Source of the DNA: Flavobacteriales bacterium
GTDB lineage: Bacteria; Bacteroidota; Bacteroidia; Flavobacteriales_C; GCA-002722245
Assembly (NCBI GenBank): GCA_947444925.1
Contig: CANFBW010000025.1
Location: 1 to 43,254 of the forward strand
Length of the DNA: 43,254 nt
Reading direction: 5' to 3'
The position numbers were made by a program, and so were the translations under genes. Shown piece after piece: positions 7,728 to 15,374 of this stretch. Below the pieces are notes generated by a model. The model saw only the letters and a program-made list of their open reading frames with translations, was not told where the DNA came from and did no database searches. Position 1 is the stretch's first letter; each line of letters starts with the position of its first letter.

Positions 7728-10157
7728 CTATTTTCCTTTTTTCAGCAACGAAAGCGTAAGCACTTCTGCCGCTGTTTTAACATAGTGAAATTTCAAATCT
7801 TTGACATATTTGGCATTGATTTCTTCGATGTCTTTTTGGTTTTCGCTCGACAAAATAATTTCCTTAATGTTTGCTCTTTTGGCGGCAAGAATTTTTTCTT
7901 TAATCCCTCCTACCGGCAATACTCGGCCGCGCAATGTAATTTCGCCCGTCATCGCCAATTTATTTTTAACGCGACGACCGGTAAACACAGAAGCCAAGGC
8001 AGTCAGCATGGTGATACCTGCCGACGGTCCATCTTTAGGTGTTGCGCCTTCAGGCACATGCACGTGAACATTCCACTGCTCAAACATTTCATCGGCAATT
8101 CCCAAATCGGCAGCATGCGATTTCAGATATTCTAAAGCCAATACAGCCGACTCCTTCATGACGTCTCCCAGGTTTCCGGTAAGGGTTAATTTGCCTTTGC
8201 CTTTACTTAAACTTACTTCAATAAACAAGATATCACCACCCACTGCTGTCCATGCCAAGCCTGTAACAACGCCAATCACATCGTTTCCTTCGTACTTGTC
8301 CTTCATGCGTGCAGGTCCCAATATTTTGTGCAAACTGGCGAGCGATACTTTTTTAGTCACCTCCTCTTCCATCACAATGCTTTTCGCTTGATGACGCACT
8401 ACTTTCGCGATTTTTTTATCCAATGAACGAACGCCCGATTCACGGGTGTAGCCTTCGATAATCGCTTCGATCACTTTATTGTCAAAACTAATTTGCGCTG
8501 CCTTCAGTCCGTGCTCCGCAATTTGTTTAGGGATCAAGTGCTTTTTGGCAATTTCAATTTTCTCTTCTTCGGTATAACCCGTTACATCAATTATCTCCAA
8601 ACGATCGCGCAGGGCGGGCTGAATGGTACTTAAAGAATTGGCAGTGGCGATGAAAAGAATTTTACTCAAGTCGTAATCCATCTCCACATAGTTGTCGTAA
8701 AACTTATCGTTTTGCTCGGGATCTAGAACCTCCAGCAAAGCCGACGACGGATCGCCGTGTGAATCGCGGGTAACCTTGTCAATTTCATCCAACACAAAAA
8801 CAGGATTGGACGACTTTGTTTTTTTTAAATTCTGAATGATGCGTCCCGGCATCGCACCAATGTAAGTTTTGCGGTGGCCGCGAATTTCAGCTTCGTCGCG
8901 AATGCCACCCAGCGACATGCGCACATATTTGCGACCGAGTGCCTCTGCCACCGATTTACCCAGCGACGTTTTACCAACGCCCGGAGGTCCGTACAAACAA
9001 AGAATGGGCGCCTTCATGTCTTTTTTCAGCTTGAGCACCGCAAGATGCTCCAAAATACGCTCCTTCACATCATCGAGACCGTAGTGGTCGCGGTTCAATA
9101 TTTCTTTGGCTTTATTTAAATCAAAATCATCTTCCGTATACTCGTTCCAGGGCAAGTCGCAGAGCACTTCCAAATAATTCAGACTCACCGAATATTCAGA
9201 AGCTTGCGGGTTCATACGTGACAATTTTTGAATTTCCTTGTCAAAATGCACTTGTACTTCATTGCCCCATTTTTTCAATTTCGCCTTTTCTTTCAGCGCT
9301 TCAATTTCGCGTTCGTTAGAATTGCCACCCAATTCTTCTTGAATGGTTTTCAATTGCTGGTGCAAAAAATACTCGCGCTGCTGCTCGTCGATACCTACTT
9401 TTACCTTTGATTGAATTTGATTTTTCAATTCCAGCAACTGCAATTCCTTCGTCAAATGCCCCAATGCCGCCGTAGCTCTTTCAGAGAGATTGCTGATCTC
9501 CAACATTTTTTGTTTCTCCTGAACAGGCAAGTTCATATTTGACGCAATGAAATTGATCAAAAAAGAAGGGCTCTCTATATTTTTGATCGCAAATGCTGCG
9601 TCAGAAGGGATATTGGGAGATTGACGAATAATTTGCAAGGCCAAATCTTTGAGCGACGAAACCGTAGCTGAAAAATTTTTGTCGTTGGCTTTGGGACGCG
9701 ACTCGGTCAACTGCGCAATTTTTCCAATAATGTATGGATCTTCTTTCACCACATCCGTGATTTCAAAACGGCGTTTGCCTTGAATAATCACCGTAGTATT
9801 GCCATCAGGCATGCGCAGCACCTTCATAATTAAAGCCACTGAACCAATTTTATTGAGGTCTTTAAAACCAGGCTCCTCCACCTCATTGTCTTTTTGCGAA
9901 ATAACGCCAATGATCTTGTCTTTTCTGTACGACTCCTGAATGAGTTTGATAGACTTGTCGCGACTCACCGTTATCGGAATCACCACACCGGGGAAAAGCA
10001 CCGTATTGCGCAAGGGCAGTATGGGCAATTCGGCAGGCACCTCAAAAGTATTCGAGCTGTCGTCTTCGTCGGTAGTCATCAATGGAATAAACTCAGTTTC
10101 ATCGTCCAAAATATTGCTCACTATCATTGGATTAAGGTCAAATGCATCGTCTTTCAT
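7728..10157 (-). CDS. lon: ATP-dependent Lon protease
   Basis: A cytoplasmic AAA+ serine protease that degrades misfolded and regulatory proteins. At 809 residues it is the typical length. The N-terminal LON substrate-binding domain starts near residue 43 ([16 protein letters not shown]), a coiled region covers about 240-300, the AAA+ module has Walker A GPPGVGKT (390-397) and Walker B VFVLDEID (453-460), and the C-terminal protease domain has catalytic Ser712 in [11 protein letters not shown] and Lys755 in [11 protein letters not shown]. The Ser-Lys spacing of 43 equals that of E. coli Lon. The start gives a short acidic leader before the LON domain, as in other members of the phylum. It stands alone, with 430 bp of non-coding DNA upstream including repeat copy 2. 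Confidence 0.98.
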   Translation of the reverse strand: MKDDAFDLNPMIVSNILDDETEFIPLMTTDEDDSSNTFEVPAELPILPLRNTVLFPGVVIPITVSRDKSIKLIQESYRKDKIIGVISQKDNEVEEPGFKDLNKIGSVALIMKVLRMPDGNTTVIIQGKRRFEITDVVKEDPYIIGKIAQLTESRPKANDKNFSATVSSLKDLALQIIRQSPNIPSDAAFAIKNIESPSFLINFIASNMNLPVQEKQKMLEISNLSERATAALGHLTKELQLLELKNQIQSKVKVGIDEQQREYFLHQQLKTIQEELGGNSNEREIEALKEKAKLKKWGNEVQVHFDKEIQKLSRMNPQASEYSVSLNYLEVLCDLPWNEYTEDDFDLNKAKEILNRDHYGLDDVKERILEHLAVLKLKKDMKAPILCLYGPPGVGKTSLGKSVAEALGRKYVRMSLGGIRDEAEIRGHRKTYIGAMPGRIIQNLKKTKSSNPVFVLDEIDKVTRDSHGDPSSALLEVLDPEQNDKFYDNYVEMDYDLSKILFIATANSLSTIQPALRDRLEIIDVTGYTEEEKIEIAKKHLIPKQIAEHGLKAAQISFDNKVIEAIIEGYTRESGVRSLDKKIAKVVRHQAKSIVMEEEVTKKVSLASLHKILGPARMKDKYEGNDVIGVVTGLAWTAVGGDILFIEVSLSKGKGKLTLTGNLGDVMKESAVLALEYLKSHAADLGIADEMFEQWNVHVHVPEGATPKDGPSAGITMLTALASVFTGRRVKNKLAMTGEITLRGRVLPVGGIKEKILAAKRANIKEIILSSENQKDIEEINAKYVKDLKFHYVKTAAEVLTLSLLKKGK

Positions 10158-10385
10158 AATCAGTATTTCTTTTTAATGACCTATCCCAATCCACCTTACT
10201 GCAATCAACACTATTCAGTTTCAACTAGGCGTTTTGGTACTCGGTCAATTTGTCATTACTATTTCATTGTAGCGCTTTACTTTCGTTCATTAATTAAACA
10301 GAAAGTATTTTTAAGCAGCGAATGCCTATTGTTCAATGCTTGTGCCAAGGCATTAATTGCGACATTATGTCGGAAACACCGTTTT
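10158..10385. other. Non-coding stretch upstream of lon
   Basis: No gene was found here on either strand. It should hold the lon promoter, but no exact TAnnTTTG box is present. A weak inverted repeat (AATGCCT at 10321-10327 and AAGGCATT at 10347-10354) precedes repeat copy 2. Confidence 0.6.
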
Positions 10386-10600
10386 AATGATTGTCCGCAA
10401 TTGCACCATTTATGTTCCGCAAGTGGCGATAGATCCTTCGGAGTACCTCAGGAAGACAAATGTGACCAATTACAAATAAACTTGTTTTGAATACCCTTGT
10501 CTTCCTGAGATTTGAGATTAAGAGGAGAAACGAAGTTTCGCTATTTGAAGGATCTATCGCATTAAACATAAATTTGCAGGTACAATTGCAGACAATCATT
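10386..10600. repeat. Inverted-repeat element, copy 2 (intact 215-bp palindrome)
   Basis: The outer arms are AATGATTGTCCGCAATTGC at 10386 and, read inward from 10600, the complement of ATTGCAGACAATCATT; they pair almost throughout. Inside, GCGATAGATCCTTC (10426-10439) pairs perfectly with GAAGGATCTATCGC (10547-10560). CTCAGGAAGACAA (10447-10459) pairs with TTGTCTTCCTGAG (10497-10509), and GAAACGAAGTTTC (10527-10539) is a small hairpin. The whole element can fold into one branched structure. The right end overlaps the TGA stop of the next gene. Confidence 0.92.
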
Positions 10601-11753
10601 CTGTTTTACTTTCAAACAAATGATTCAAAATATTTTTTTCGGCAGCGCTGTATTTTTCACCTTTCAATGAAGCGAAGCGACTGTTGGCAAGGTGCAAGTG
10701 ATCCATTTTCATTTGTGCATTTAGTCCATAAGAAAACGATGGAAGAAAAACGGGCACAGCGCCGTGCTCAAAAATATGGCAGGCCACTGCTATTACTGTT
10801 CCGCAGGTCAATCGGGTACTGATGGCGGTGCGACAATAGTCACCCATAAATACGCCGCAAAAATTTTGTCCGCTGGCCTGCATTTCGCTAATTTTCATAT
10901 TCCACACCTTGATTTCGCCCAAAGTATTTTTCATGTTAGATGCATTGGTATCGGCGCCCAAATTACAAAAAGAGCCAAGCACAGAATTGCCCATGTAGCC
11001 ATCGTGCCCCTTGTTGGAGCAGTCGTTGAAAATGCTGTTTTTTATTTCACCACCCACCGTGCATTTTGCACCAATGGTAGTTCCGCCGTATATCTTCGCG
11101 CCCATTTTCACCGTGCTGTCTTTACCTATATAAACAGGGCCCCGCAGCATCGCTCCCTCCATCAGCATGGCGCCGTCGTCAATAACAACAGGTCCGTCCG
11201 CACAATTAAAAAAAACACCTTGTGCCTGCACTCCTTCACCAAAATAAACGGCGTCGCCCCCGTAAACAAAGCACGAAGCAAGCTGCTGCGCATTGGCCTT
11301 TTTACAGTGCTGGAGCGCTACATCACTTTTAATTTGAGCAGCATTTTTTAAAAATAAATCCCACATGTGTTCAATGCGCTCAACGGTTTCCAGCTCCGTA
11401 AAATCGATCAAAATTTCACAGTTCAGTACATTGTCAATTGCTTGCTTACTCTTAAATGCAACAATGCAGTCGCCGCAGCGCAAACCTTGTTCAGGCAACA
11501 AGGCCTTTATTTTTTCACGCAATAAGGCAGTGGGCAATACGCTCGAATTGACAGCAAGGTAAAAACCCTCCTGCGCAGGCGCGTATTTTTCTTGCAAGTA
11601 GTCGCTCGTTCGCACAGCGAAAGGCAAATGCAAATACCTTTCCCATTTCTCGCGCAGGGTGAAAATACCCAGTCGCAAATCAGAAAGTGCCTTGGTGGCG
11701 GTCAGCGGCAAAAAATTATCCCGCGTATCGTCGTCGAAAAGAATTGCATTCAT
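10596..11753 (-). CDS. Alternative GlmU-type UDP-GlcNAc pathway protein
   Basis: A 385-residue protein of the Bacteroidota-type GlmU family (putative sugar nucleotidyltransferase plus left-handed beta-helix acetyltransferase), expected to supply UDP-N-acetylglucosamine for cell wall and lipid A. The N-terminal part (MNAILFDDDTRDNFLPLTAT, then DLRLGIFTLREKWE) matches the family opening. From about residue 185 the hexapeptide repeats of the beta-helix begin (VVIDDGAMLMEGAMLRGPVYIG and on), followed by KGHDGYMGNSVLGSFCNLGADT and a WNMKISEMQASGQNFCGVFMGD segment. The stop TGA lies within the outer arm of repeat copy 2, so the last residues may have been set by the insertion. It is divergent from the phosphatase at 11848. 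Confidence 0.88.
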   Translation of the reverse strand: MNAILFDDDTRDNFLPLTATKALSDLRLGIFTLREKWERYLHLPFAVRTSDYLQEKYAPAQEGFYLAVNSSVLPTALLREKIKALLPEQGLRCGDCIVAFKSKQAIDNVLNCEILIDFTELETVERIEHMWDLFLKNAAQIKSDVALQHCKKANAQQLASCFVYGGDAVYFGEGVQAQGVFFNCADGPVVIDDGAMLMEGAMLRGPVYIGKDSTVKMGAKIYGGTTIGAKCTVGGEIKNSIFNDCSNKGHDGYMGNSVLGSFCNLGADTNASNMKNTLGEIKVWNMKISEMQASGQNFCGVFMGDYCRTAISTRLTCGTVIAVACHIFEHGAVPVFLPSFSYGLNAQMKMDHLHLANSRFASLKGEKYSAAEKNILNHLFESKTE

Positions 11754-11847
11754 AGTGGAAAGTTAGCACAGCAAAATCAATAAATAAATGTTTTTCCTTT
11801 TAATATTGATCCCTTTCAATAATTTAGGCGCTGAAATAAATCAAGGC

Positions 11848-12312
11848 ATGAAAAAAATACTGATGGTTTGCTTGGGCAATATTTGCCGCTCACCAGTAGC
11901 CGAGGGGCTAATGAAGCACCACGCGCTGAAACAAAAACTAGAACTGGTGGTAGCATCAGCCGGAACATCGGGATGGCACGAAGGAGAAACGCCCGACAAG
12001 CGGTCAGCTGAAAATGCTTTGGAACACGGCATTGACATTAGAAAACAAAGATCGCGACCAGTGCGCAAAGACGACTTCACGACCTTTGACTTGATTTTCG
12101 CTATGGATCAAGCCAACTACGACCACCTTATTGAAATGGCGCAGCCAGAGCAGCATGCAAAAATAAAGATGATTCTTAATGAGGCGCATCCCGGCAAAAA
12201 CCTACCCGTGCCTGATCCCTATTATTCTACCGACGGATTCGAGGAAGTTTACCAACTCATCAATGAGGCGTGTAACGTCATTGCCCAAAAACTGAAAAAC
12301 AATGAATACTAA
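11848..12312 (+). CDS. Low-molecular-weight protein-tyrosine phosphatase
   Basis: A cytoplasmic phosphatase of the LMW-PTP family, 154 residues. The P-loop CLGNICRSP (CX5R followed by Ser) is near the N terminus (residues 8-16), and the general-acid Asp lies in PDPYYSTDGF near residue 129. I start at the ATG at 11848 because MKKILMVCLGNICRSP is the normal family N terminus; an upstream in-frame ATG at 11788 would add 20 residues that do not belong to the fold. It overlaps the next gene by 11 bp. In bacteria such enzymes often act on tyrosine-phosphorylated polysaccharide kinases or arginine-phosphorylated proteins; the target here is unknown. Confidence 0.94.
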   Translation: MKKILMVCLGNICRSPVAEGLMKHHALKQKLELVVASAGTSGWHEGETPDKRSAENALEHGIDIRKQRSRPVRKDDFTTFDLIFAMDQANYDHLIEMAQPEQHAKIKMILNEAHPGKNLPVPDPYYSTDGFEEVYQLINEACNVIAQKLKNNEY

Positions 12313-13015
12313 AGGAAATCTATTCCTCTTTCCTACGCTGCTTGGCGAAAATCATTTTGAGGAAGTGCTTCCCCTGAAAACACTGAGTTTCATGCGCAGC
12401 ACGAAGTATTTTATTGTAGAGAACGAGCGCACGGCCCGCCGCTTTTTATCGGCCATCAAAAGTTCATTTCCGATACCCGAATTGATTTTTTGGACGATAG
12501 ACAAACACGACAACATTGGCGATTTCAGTGAAGCATTTAAATTAATGGAAGCTGGTGAAAATGTAGGACTTCTTTCAGAAGCCGGCTGCCCAGCCATTGC
12601 CGACCCAGGCAACAACATTGTTGCAACGGCCCATCAAAAAAGAATTCGCGTTGTGCCTTTTACCGGGCCAAGTTCAATATTATTATCGCTGATGGCGAGT
12701 GGATTCAATGGACAAAATTTTCAATTTCACGGCTACCTGCCGCGCGACAAATCGCCCTTGAACCAAAAGCTTAAAAGTTTGGAAAACGAATCACGCAAAA
12801 ACAAAACGGCACAAATATTTATTGAAACGCCTTACCGCAACCAAGCCATTCTCGACGAAATTCTCATCGCCTGCCAGCCGCAAAGCATGTTGTGCATTGC
12901 AGTTGACCTCACTTTAGAAACAGAAGAAATCATTTCAATGCCCATCGCCAACTGGAAAAAAAATACCTTGCTTTTCAACAAACGACCGGCAATTTTTTTA
13001 CTGCAAGTCTTATAA
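12302..13015 (+). CDS. RsmI-like SAM-dependent methyltransferase (tetrapyrrole methylase fold)
   Basis: A 237-residue protein of the tetrapyrrole-methylase superfamily, in the group related to RsmI (16S rRNA C1402 2'-O-methyltransferase). Recognisable parts are the N-terminal LFLFPTLLGE strand, LLSEAGCPAIADPGNNIV near residue 95 (the RsmI counterpart reads SDAGTPxISDPG), VVPFTGPSSILLSLMASGFNGQNFQFHGYLP near 120-150, and IFIETPYRNQAILDEIL near 177. It is shorter than RsmI and lacks its C-terminal helical domain, so it is a paralogue rather than RsmI itself. It overlaps the phosphatase gene by 11 bp, implying coupling. The substrate is unknown. Confidence 0.88.
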   Translation: MNTKGNLFLFPTLLGENHFEEVLPLKTLSFMRSTKYFIVENERTARRFLSAIKSSFPIPELIFWTIDKHDNIGDFSEAFKLMEAGENVGLLSEAGCPAIADPGNNIVATAHQKRIRVVPFTGPSSILLSLMASGFNGQNFQFHGYLPRDKSPLNQKLKSLENESRKNKTAQIFIETPYRNQAILDEILIACQPQSMLCIAVDLTLETEEIISMPIANWKKNTLLFNKRPAIFLLQVL

Positions 13016-13032
13016 ATTTGTATCTTACTACC

Positions 13033-13545
13033 ATGAGAAATATTTTACTAGTTGCTCTTCTTTTAAATTTTCAATTGTTTTTTGCGCAAGCTGATGCTTT
13101 TACAACTTCCACCTCAAAAGATGGAAAATACAGCATCAAACATTTGAAAACATGGTCGGTTGCTTTTCAAAACAATGGCTGCGAAATGGCCATCACTGTG
13201 CCCGCTTCAAAAGCAAATCAAATTGAAGCCGAATACCGGTTGACAAAAGAAGACAACTTACCCAAAGACTTTAATTTAGAAATGCTCACTACGCGCAACT
13301 CCCTGCTGATAAGCAAGTTTTTGGTTGCCAGTGCAGAAGAAAGCGGATCAGCCAACTTTAACGGACTTACACCCAACTGGGTGACCTATACTTACGAAGA
13401 TAAAATGACGACCATCAAGGGACGTTCGTATTTCTTTTTGATCAACGGTGTTGCCTATCAACTCACGCTTACAGCACCTGAAAATGATTTTAAAACATCG
13501 GCTGTTCTATTTCAACAAGTTGCCGAATCATTGACTATCAAATAA
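13033..13545 (+). CDS. Small secreted protein, PsbP-like, function unknown
   Basis: A 170-residue protein starting with a signal peptide (MRNILLVALLLNFQLFFAQA), so exported to the periplasm or envelope. The mature part resembles the PsbP or DUF1795-like fold seen in many small bacterial secreted proteins: SKDGKYSIKHLKTWSVAFQN at the start, a middle with mixed strands, and a final FQQVAESLTIK helix-strand. This resemblance is tentative. I prefer Met at 13033 to the ATG at 13018 because the latter adds MYLTT in front of the signal. A TAAATTTG box at 13013-13020 could be its own promoter. It faces the glycosyltransferase gene tail to tail with 13 bp between. Confidence 0.7.
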   Translation: MRNILLVALLLNFQLFFAQADAFTTSTSKDGKYSIKHLKTWSVAFQNNGCEMAITVPASKANQIEAEYRLTKEDNLPKDFNLEMLTTRNSLLISKFLVASAEESGSANFNGLTPNWVTYTYEDKMTTIKGRSYFFLINGVAYQLTLTAPENDFKTSAVLFQQVAESLTIK

Positions 13546-13558
13546 TACTCTTACTGCA

Positions 13559-14551
13559 CTAGTTGCGCAGTAACAACTTCAGCACCTCTTCAGGTTTGAC
13601 CTCTTTCACCAAGGCATCCAGTTCAGCATCGCTGGCGCCATCAGCAGTTTTACCCAATACAAAGGCATTTGCACCAAGAGGTCTCCAACGGCCTGCATGC
13701 ACCGGACGGCGCGCTGAATAAATACCAATGGCTTTTTTACCCAGTGCTGCCGCAATGTGCAGCGGCCCTGTACTGCATGCCACGATGGCATCACAATGCT
13801 GAATCAGCACCATGAGTTCTTGCAGATCCAATTTCCCCATCGCATCTATCACACCTGGGTGCCTAAACAAACTTGACGTCGCTATAGATTTTTTTTCACT
13901 TGCGGTTCCAGTAACAATAACCTGAAACCCCTTGCTCAACAAAAGTTCAGCACATTTCTCAAAATTTTCAATCCCCCATTCCACAGCACTTCCCTGAGAT
14001 TTTGGGTGCAGAATTACTTTTTGTTTGTTCAGCGAAAGCAACATTCCCTTCGACAAATCACCTGTCACAGTCAATCCAAAAGCAGTTGAAAGTGCATCCA
14101 ACGACGGAATCTCCGAAATGCCCAAAGGAGCCAATAACTTGAAATTCAGCTGCGCCTCGTGCAAATCACTATTTCTCCGCGAGAAAGCAACTTTGTGGTT
14201 GCATGCAATCCAGTTGTAAATACGGTGACTGCTTCCAATTCTATTGGCAATATCCGCCTTGCGCGCGATGTGCGCCAAATCCTTGCGCGGGTATACATGC
14301 AAGAAAACGTCGGCACGTTGGCGCTTCATTTCTTCCACCTGCTCGTTTCTATCTAATTTTAGGAGCGCATCATAGTCCATGAAATCATCAATAAAACTAC
14401 AATTTTTTAGCACCGGTATCGTATATTCGCGTCCTAAAAAAACCAAAGTCGTTTTGGGGAAACGTTTTTTTAAATAAGCCACCAAAGGCAGTGTCAACAC
14501 TACATCTCCGATGCCGTCTGTTCTGCTGATAATTATTTTGTTGTAGTGCAT
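13559..14551 (-). CDS. Glycosyltransferase family 9 (heptosyltransferase-like)
   Basis: A 330-residue inverting GT-B enzyme that transfers heptose or a related sugar from a nucleotide donor to the inner core of lipopolysaccharide, at the cytoplasmic face of the inner membrane. The N terminus IIISRTDGIGDVVLTLPLVAYLK is the GT9 signature loop. The C-terminal half contains ILHPKSQGSAVEWGIENF, a GFQVIVTGTASEKK segment and CSTGPLHIAAALGKKAIGIY, the family's donor-binding motif. No signal or membrane segment is seen. The gene is isolated, with repeat copy 3 starting 37 bp upstream of its start codon. The exact acceptor sugar cannot be read from the sequence. Confidence 0.93.
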   Translation of the reverse strand: MHYNKIIISRTDGIGDVVLTLPLVAYLKKRFPKTTLVFLGREYTIPVLKNCSFIDDFMDYDALLKLDRNEQVEEMKRQRADVFLHVYPRKDLAHIARKADIANRIGSSHRIYNWIACNHKVAFSRRNSDLHEAQLNFKLLAPLGISEIPSLDALSTAFGLTVTGDLSKGMLLSLNKQKVILHPKSQGSAVEWGIENFEKCAELLLSKGFQVIVTGTASEKKSIATSSLFRHPGVIDAMGKLDLQELMVLIQHCDAIVACSTGPLHIAAALGKKAIGIYSARRPVHAGRWRPLGANAFVLGKTADGASDAELDALVKEVKPEEVLKLLLRN

Positions 14552-14587
14552 TTTATTCTTTTGTAGTGGATAAATATATCAATTTCC

Positions 14588-14804
14588 AAATGATTATCCG
14601 GAATCGTACCAGTAGATTCATCTATATGGCGATAGATCCTTCGGAGTACCTCAGGAGGACAAATGCGAACAATTTCCAACATAGGTTTTTCGAGAATGAT
14701 TGTCTTCCTGAGATTTGCGATTAAGAGGTGAAACAAAGTTTCGGTCTTTGAAGGATCTATCGCCACTTCTGTCACAGGACTGGCATAACTACGAATAATC
14801 ATTT
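14588..14804. repeat. Inverted-repeat element, copy 3 (intact 217-bp palindrome)
   Basis: It starts AAATGATTATCCGGAATCGT and ends with the matching inverted arm TACGAATAATCATTT. Inner arms GCGATAGATCCTTC (14629-14642) and GAAGGATCTATCGC (14750-14763) pair perfectly. CCTCAGGAGGACAA and TTGTCTTCCTGAG form the next stem with a G-U pair, and GAAACAAAGTTTC the small hairpin. The outer arms differ from copy 2, but in both copies the two arms remain complementary. Confidence 0.92.
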
Positions 14805-15260
14805 TTTTGAACATGTGTTGCAACAATTTGTCAAATATCAATCGCCCCGCATCTATTGCAAATTCGTCGAACAATTATTTGCTTTTGAAGAAAAAGGAAG
14901 TAACTTTAACGGCTAAGGGCAATCATCGTTTTTGAACAAACGGAATAGATACAAAAAGGCGTCAAAATTCAGTTTTTATTTCAAAAACACAGGGTCTTCT
15001 GCATAAAGCAAAAGAGCCGTCAAAGGGGGGAATGCAGTGCGAAAACACAACTATGTCAAGCACTTGCAATGACCATTACCAAAACACCAACAACAAACGA
15101 AAAACAATTTCAAATCTATTCTCATAGACTTGTAACTTTTATTGTTTGAGTTTGTCTTAGTTGTGGGAAGGGTAAACGCAGCAAAAAAAAGGGTCATTAA
15201 AAAGCTCTCAATTTCGCTTCGTGTATTGATAAACACACAGTTTTTTGGTGTCGATTACTG

Positions 15261-15291
15261 AATGAGAATAAAACTCATTAGCGCTCGCTAA
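15261..15291. promoter_or_regulatory. Paired small palindromes, possible operator
   Basis: AATGAG (15261-15266) pairs with CTCATT (15274-15279), and the overlapping TTAGCG-CT-CGCTAA (15278-15291) is a perfect inverted repeat. They lie about 45 bp upstream of the -7 box of the giant gene. A regulator binding site is possible; this is inference only. Confidence 0.3.
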
Positions 15292-15332
15292 CTTTAATCA
15301 AATTCATTCGTATGACTTTGATATTAATCGAA

Positions 15333-15340
15333 TACATTTG
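15333..15340 (+). promoter_or_regulatory. Putative -7 box (TACATTTG) of the giant secreted protein gene
   Basis: An exact match to TAnnTTTG, 34 bp before the start codon. A TTTG occurs 12 bp upstream, which is closer than the usual -33 spacing. Confidence 0.45.
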
Positions 15341-15374
15341 CAACACCAAATAACACCTTCAAAAATTAAAAAAC

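Larger units (their letters stand above)
14805..15374. other. Long non-coding region upstream of the giant secreted protein
   Basis: 570 bp without a supportable gene on either strand; frames are broken and start-to-stop stretches are short. The last 130 bp contain the probable promoter of the 15375 gene and two small palindromes. The size suggests regulation of the large cargo gene, or the remains of an old insertion. Confidence 0.6.

Noticed and set aside
10158-10600. CRISPR or tandem-repeat array interpretation of the repeated GATAGATCCTTC motif
   Set aside because: Only two inverted occurrences per element, no spacers of regular length and no cas genes in the window.
14533-14874. A 113-codon minus-strand reading frame over repeat copy 3, similar to the 71-codon frame at 10384-10599 over copy 2
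   Set aside because: The similarity of the two translations comes from the shared non-coding repeat; the frames follow the palindrome and have no other support. Such frames are often annotated as small hypothetical proteins.
15051-15236. A 61-codon minus-strand frame in the leader of the giant gene
   Set aside because: No recognisable motif, low-complexity content and no promoter or ribosome-binding signal.
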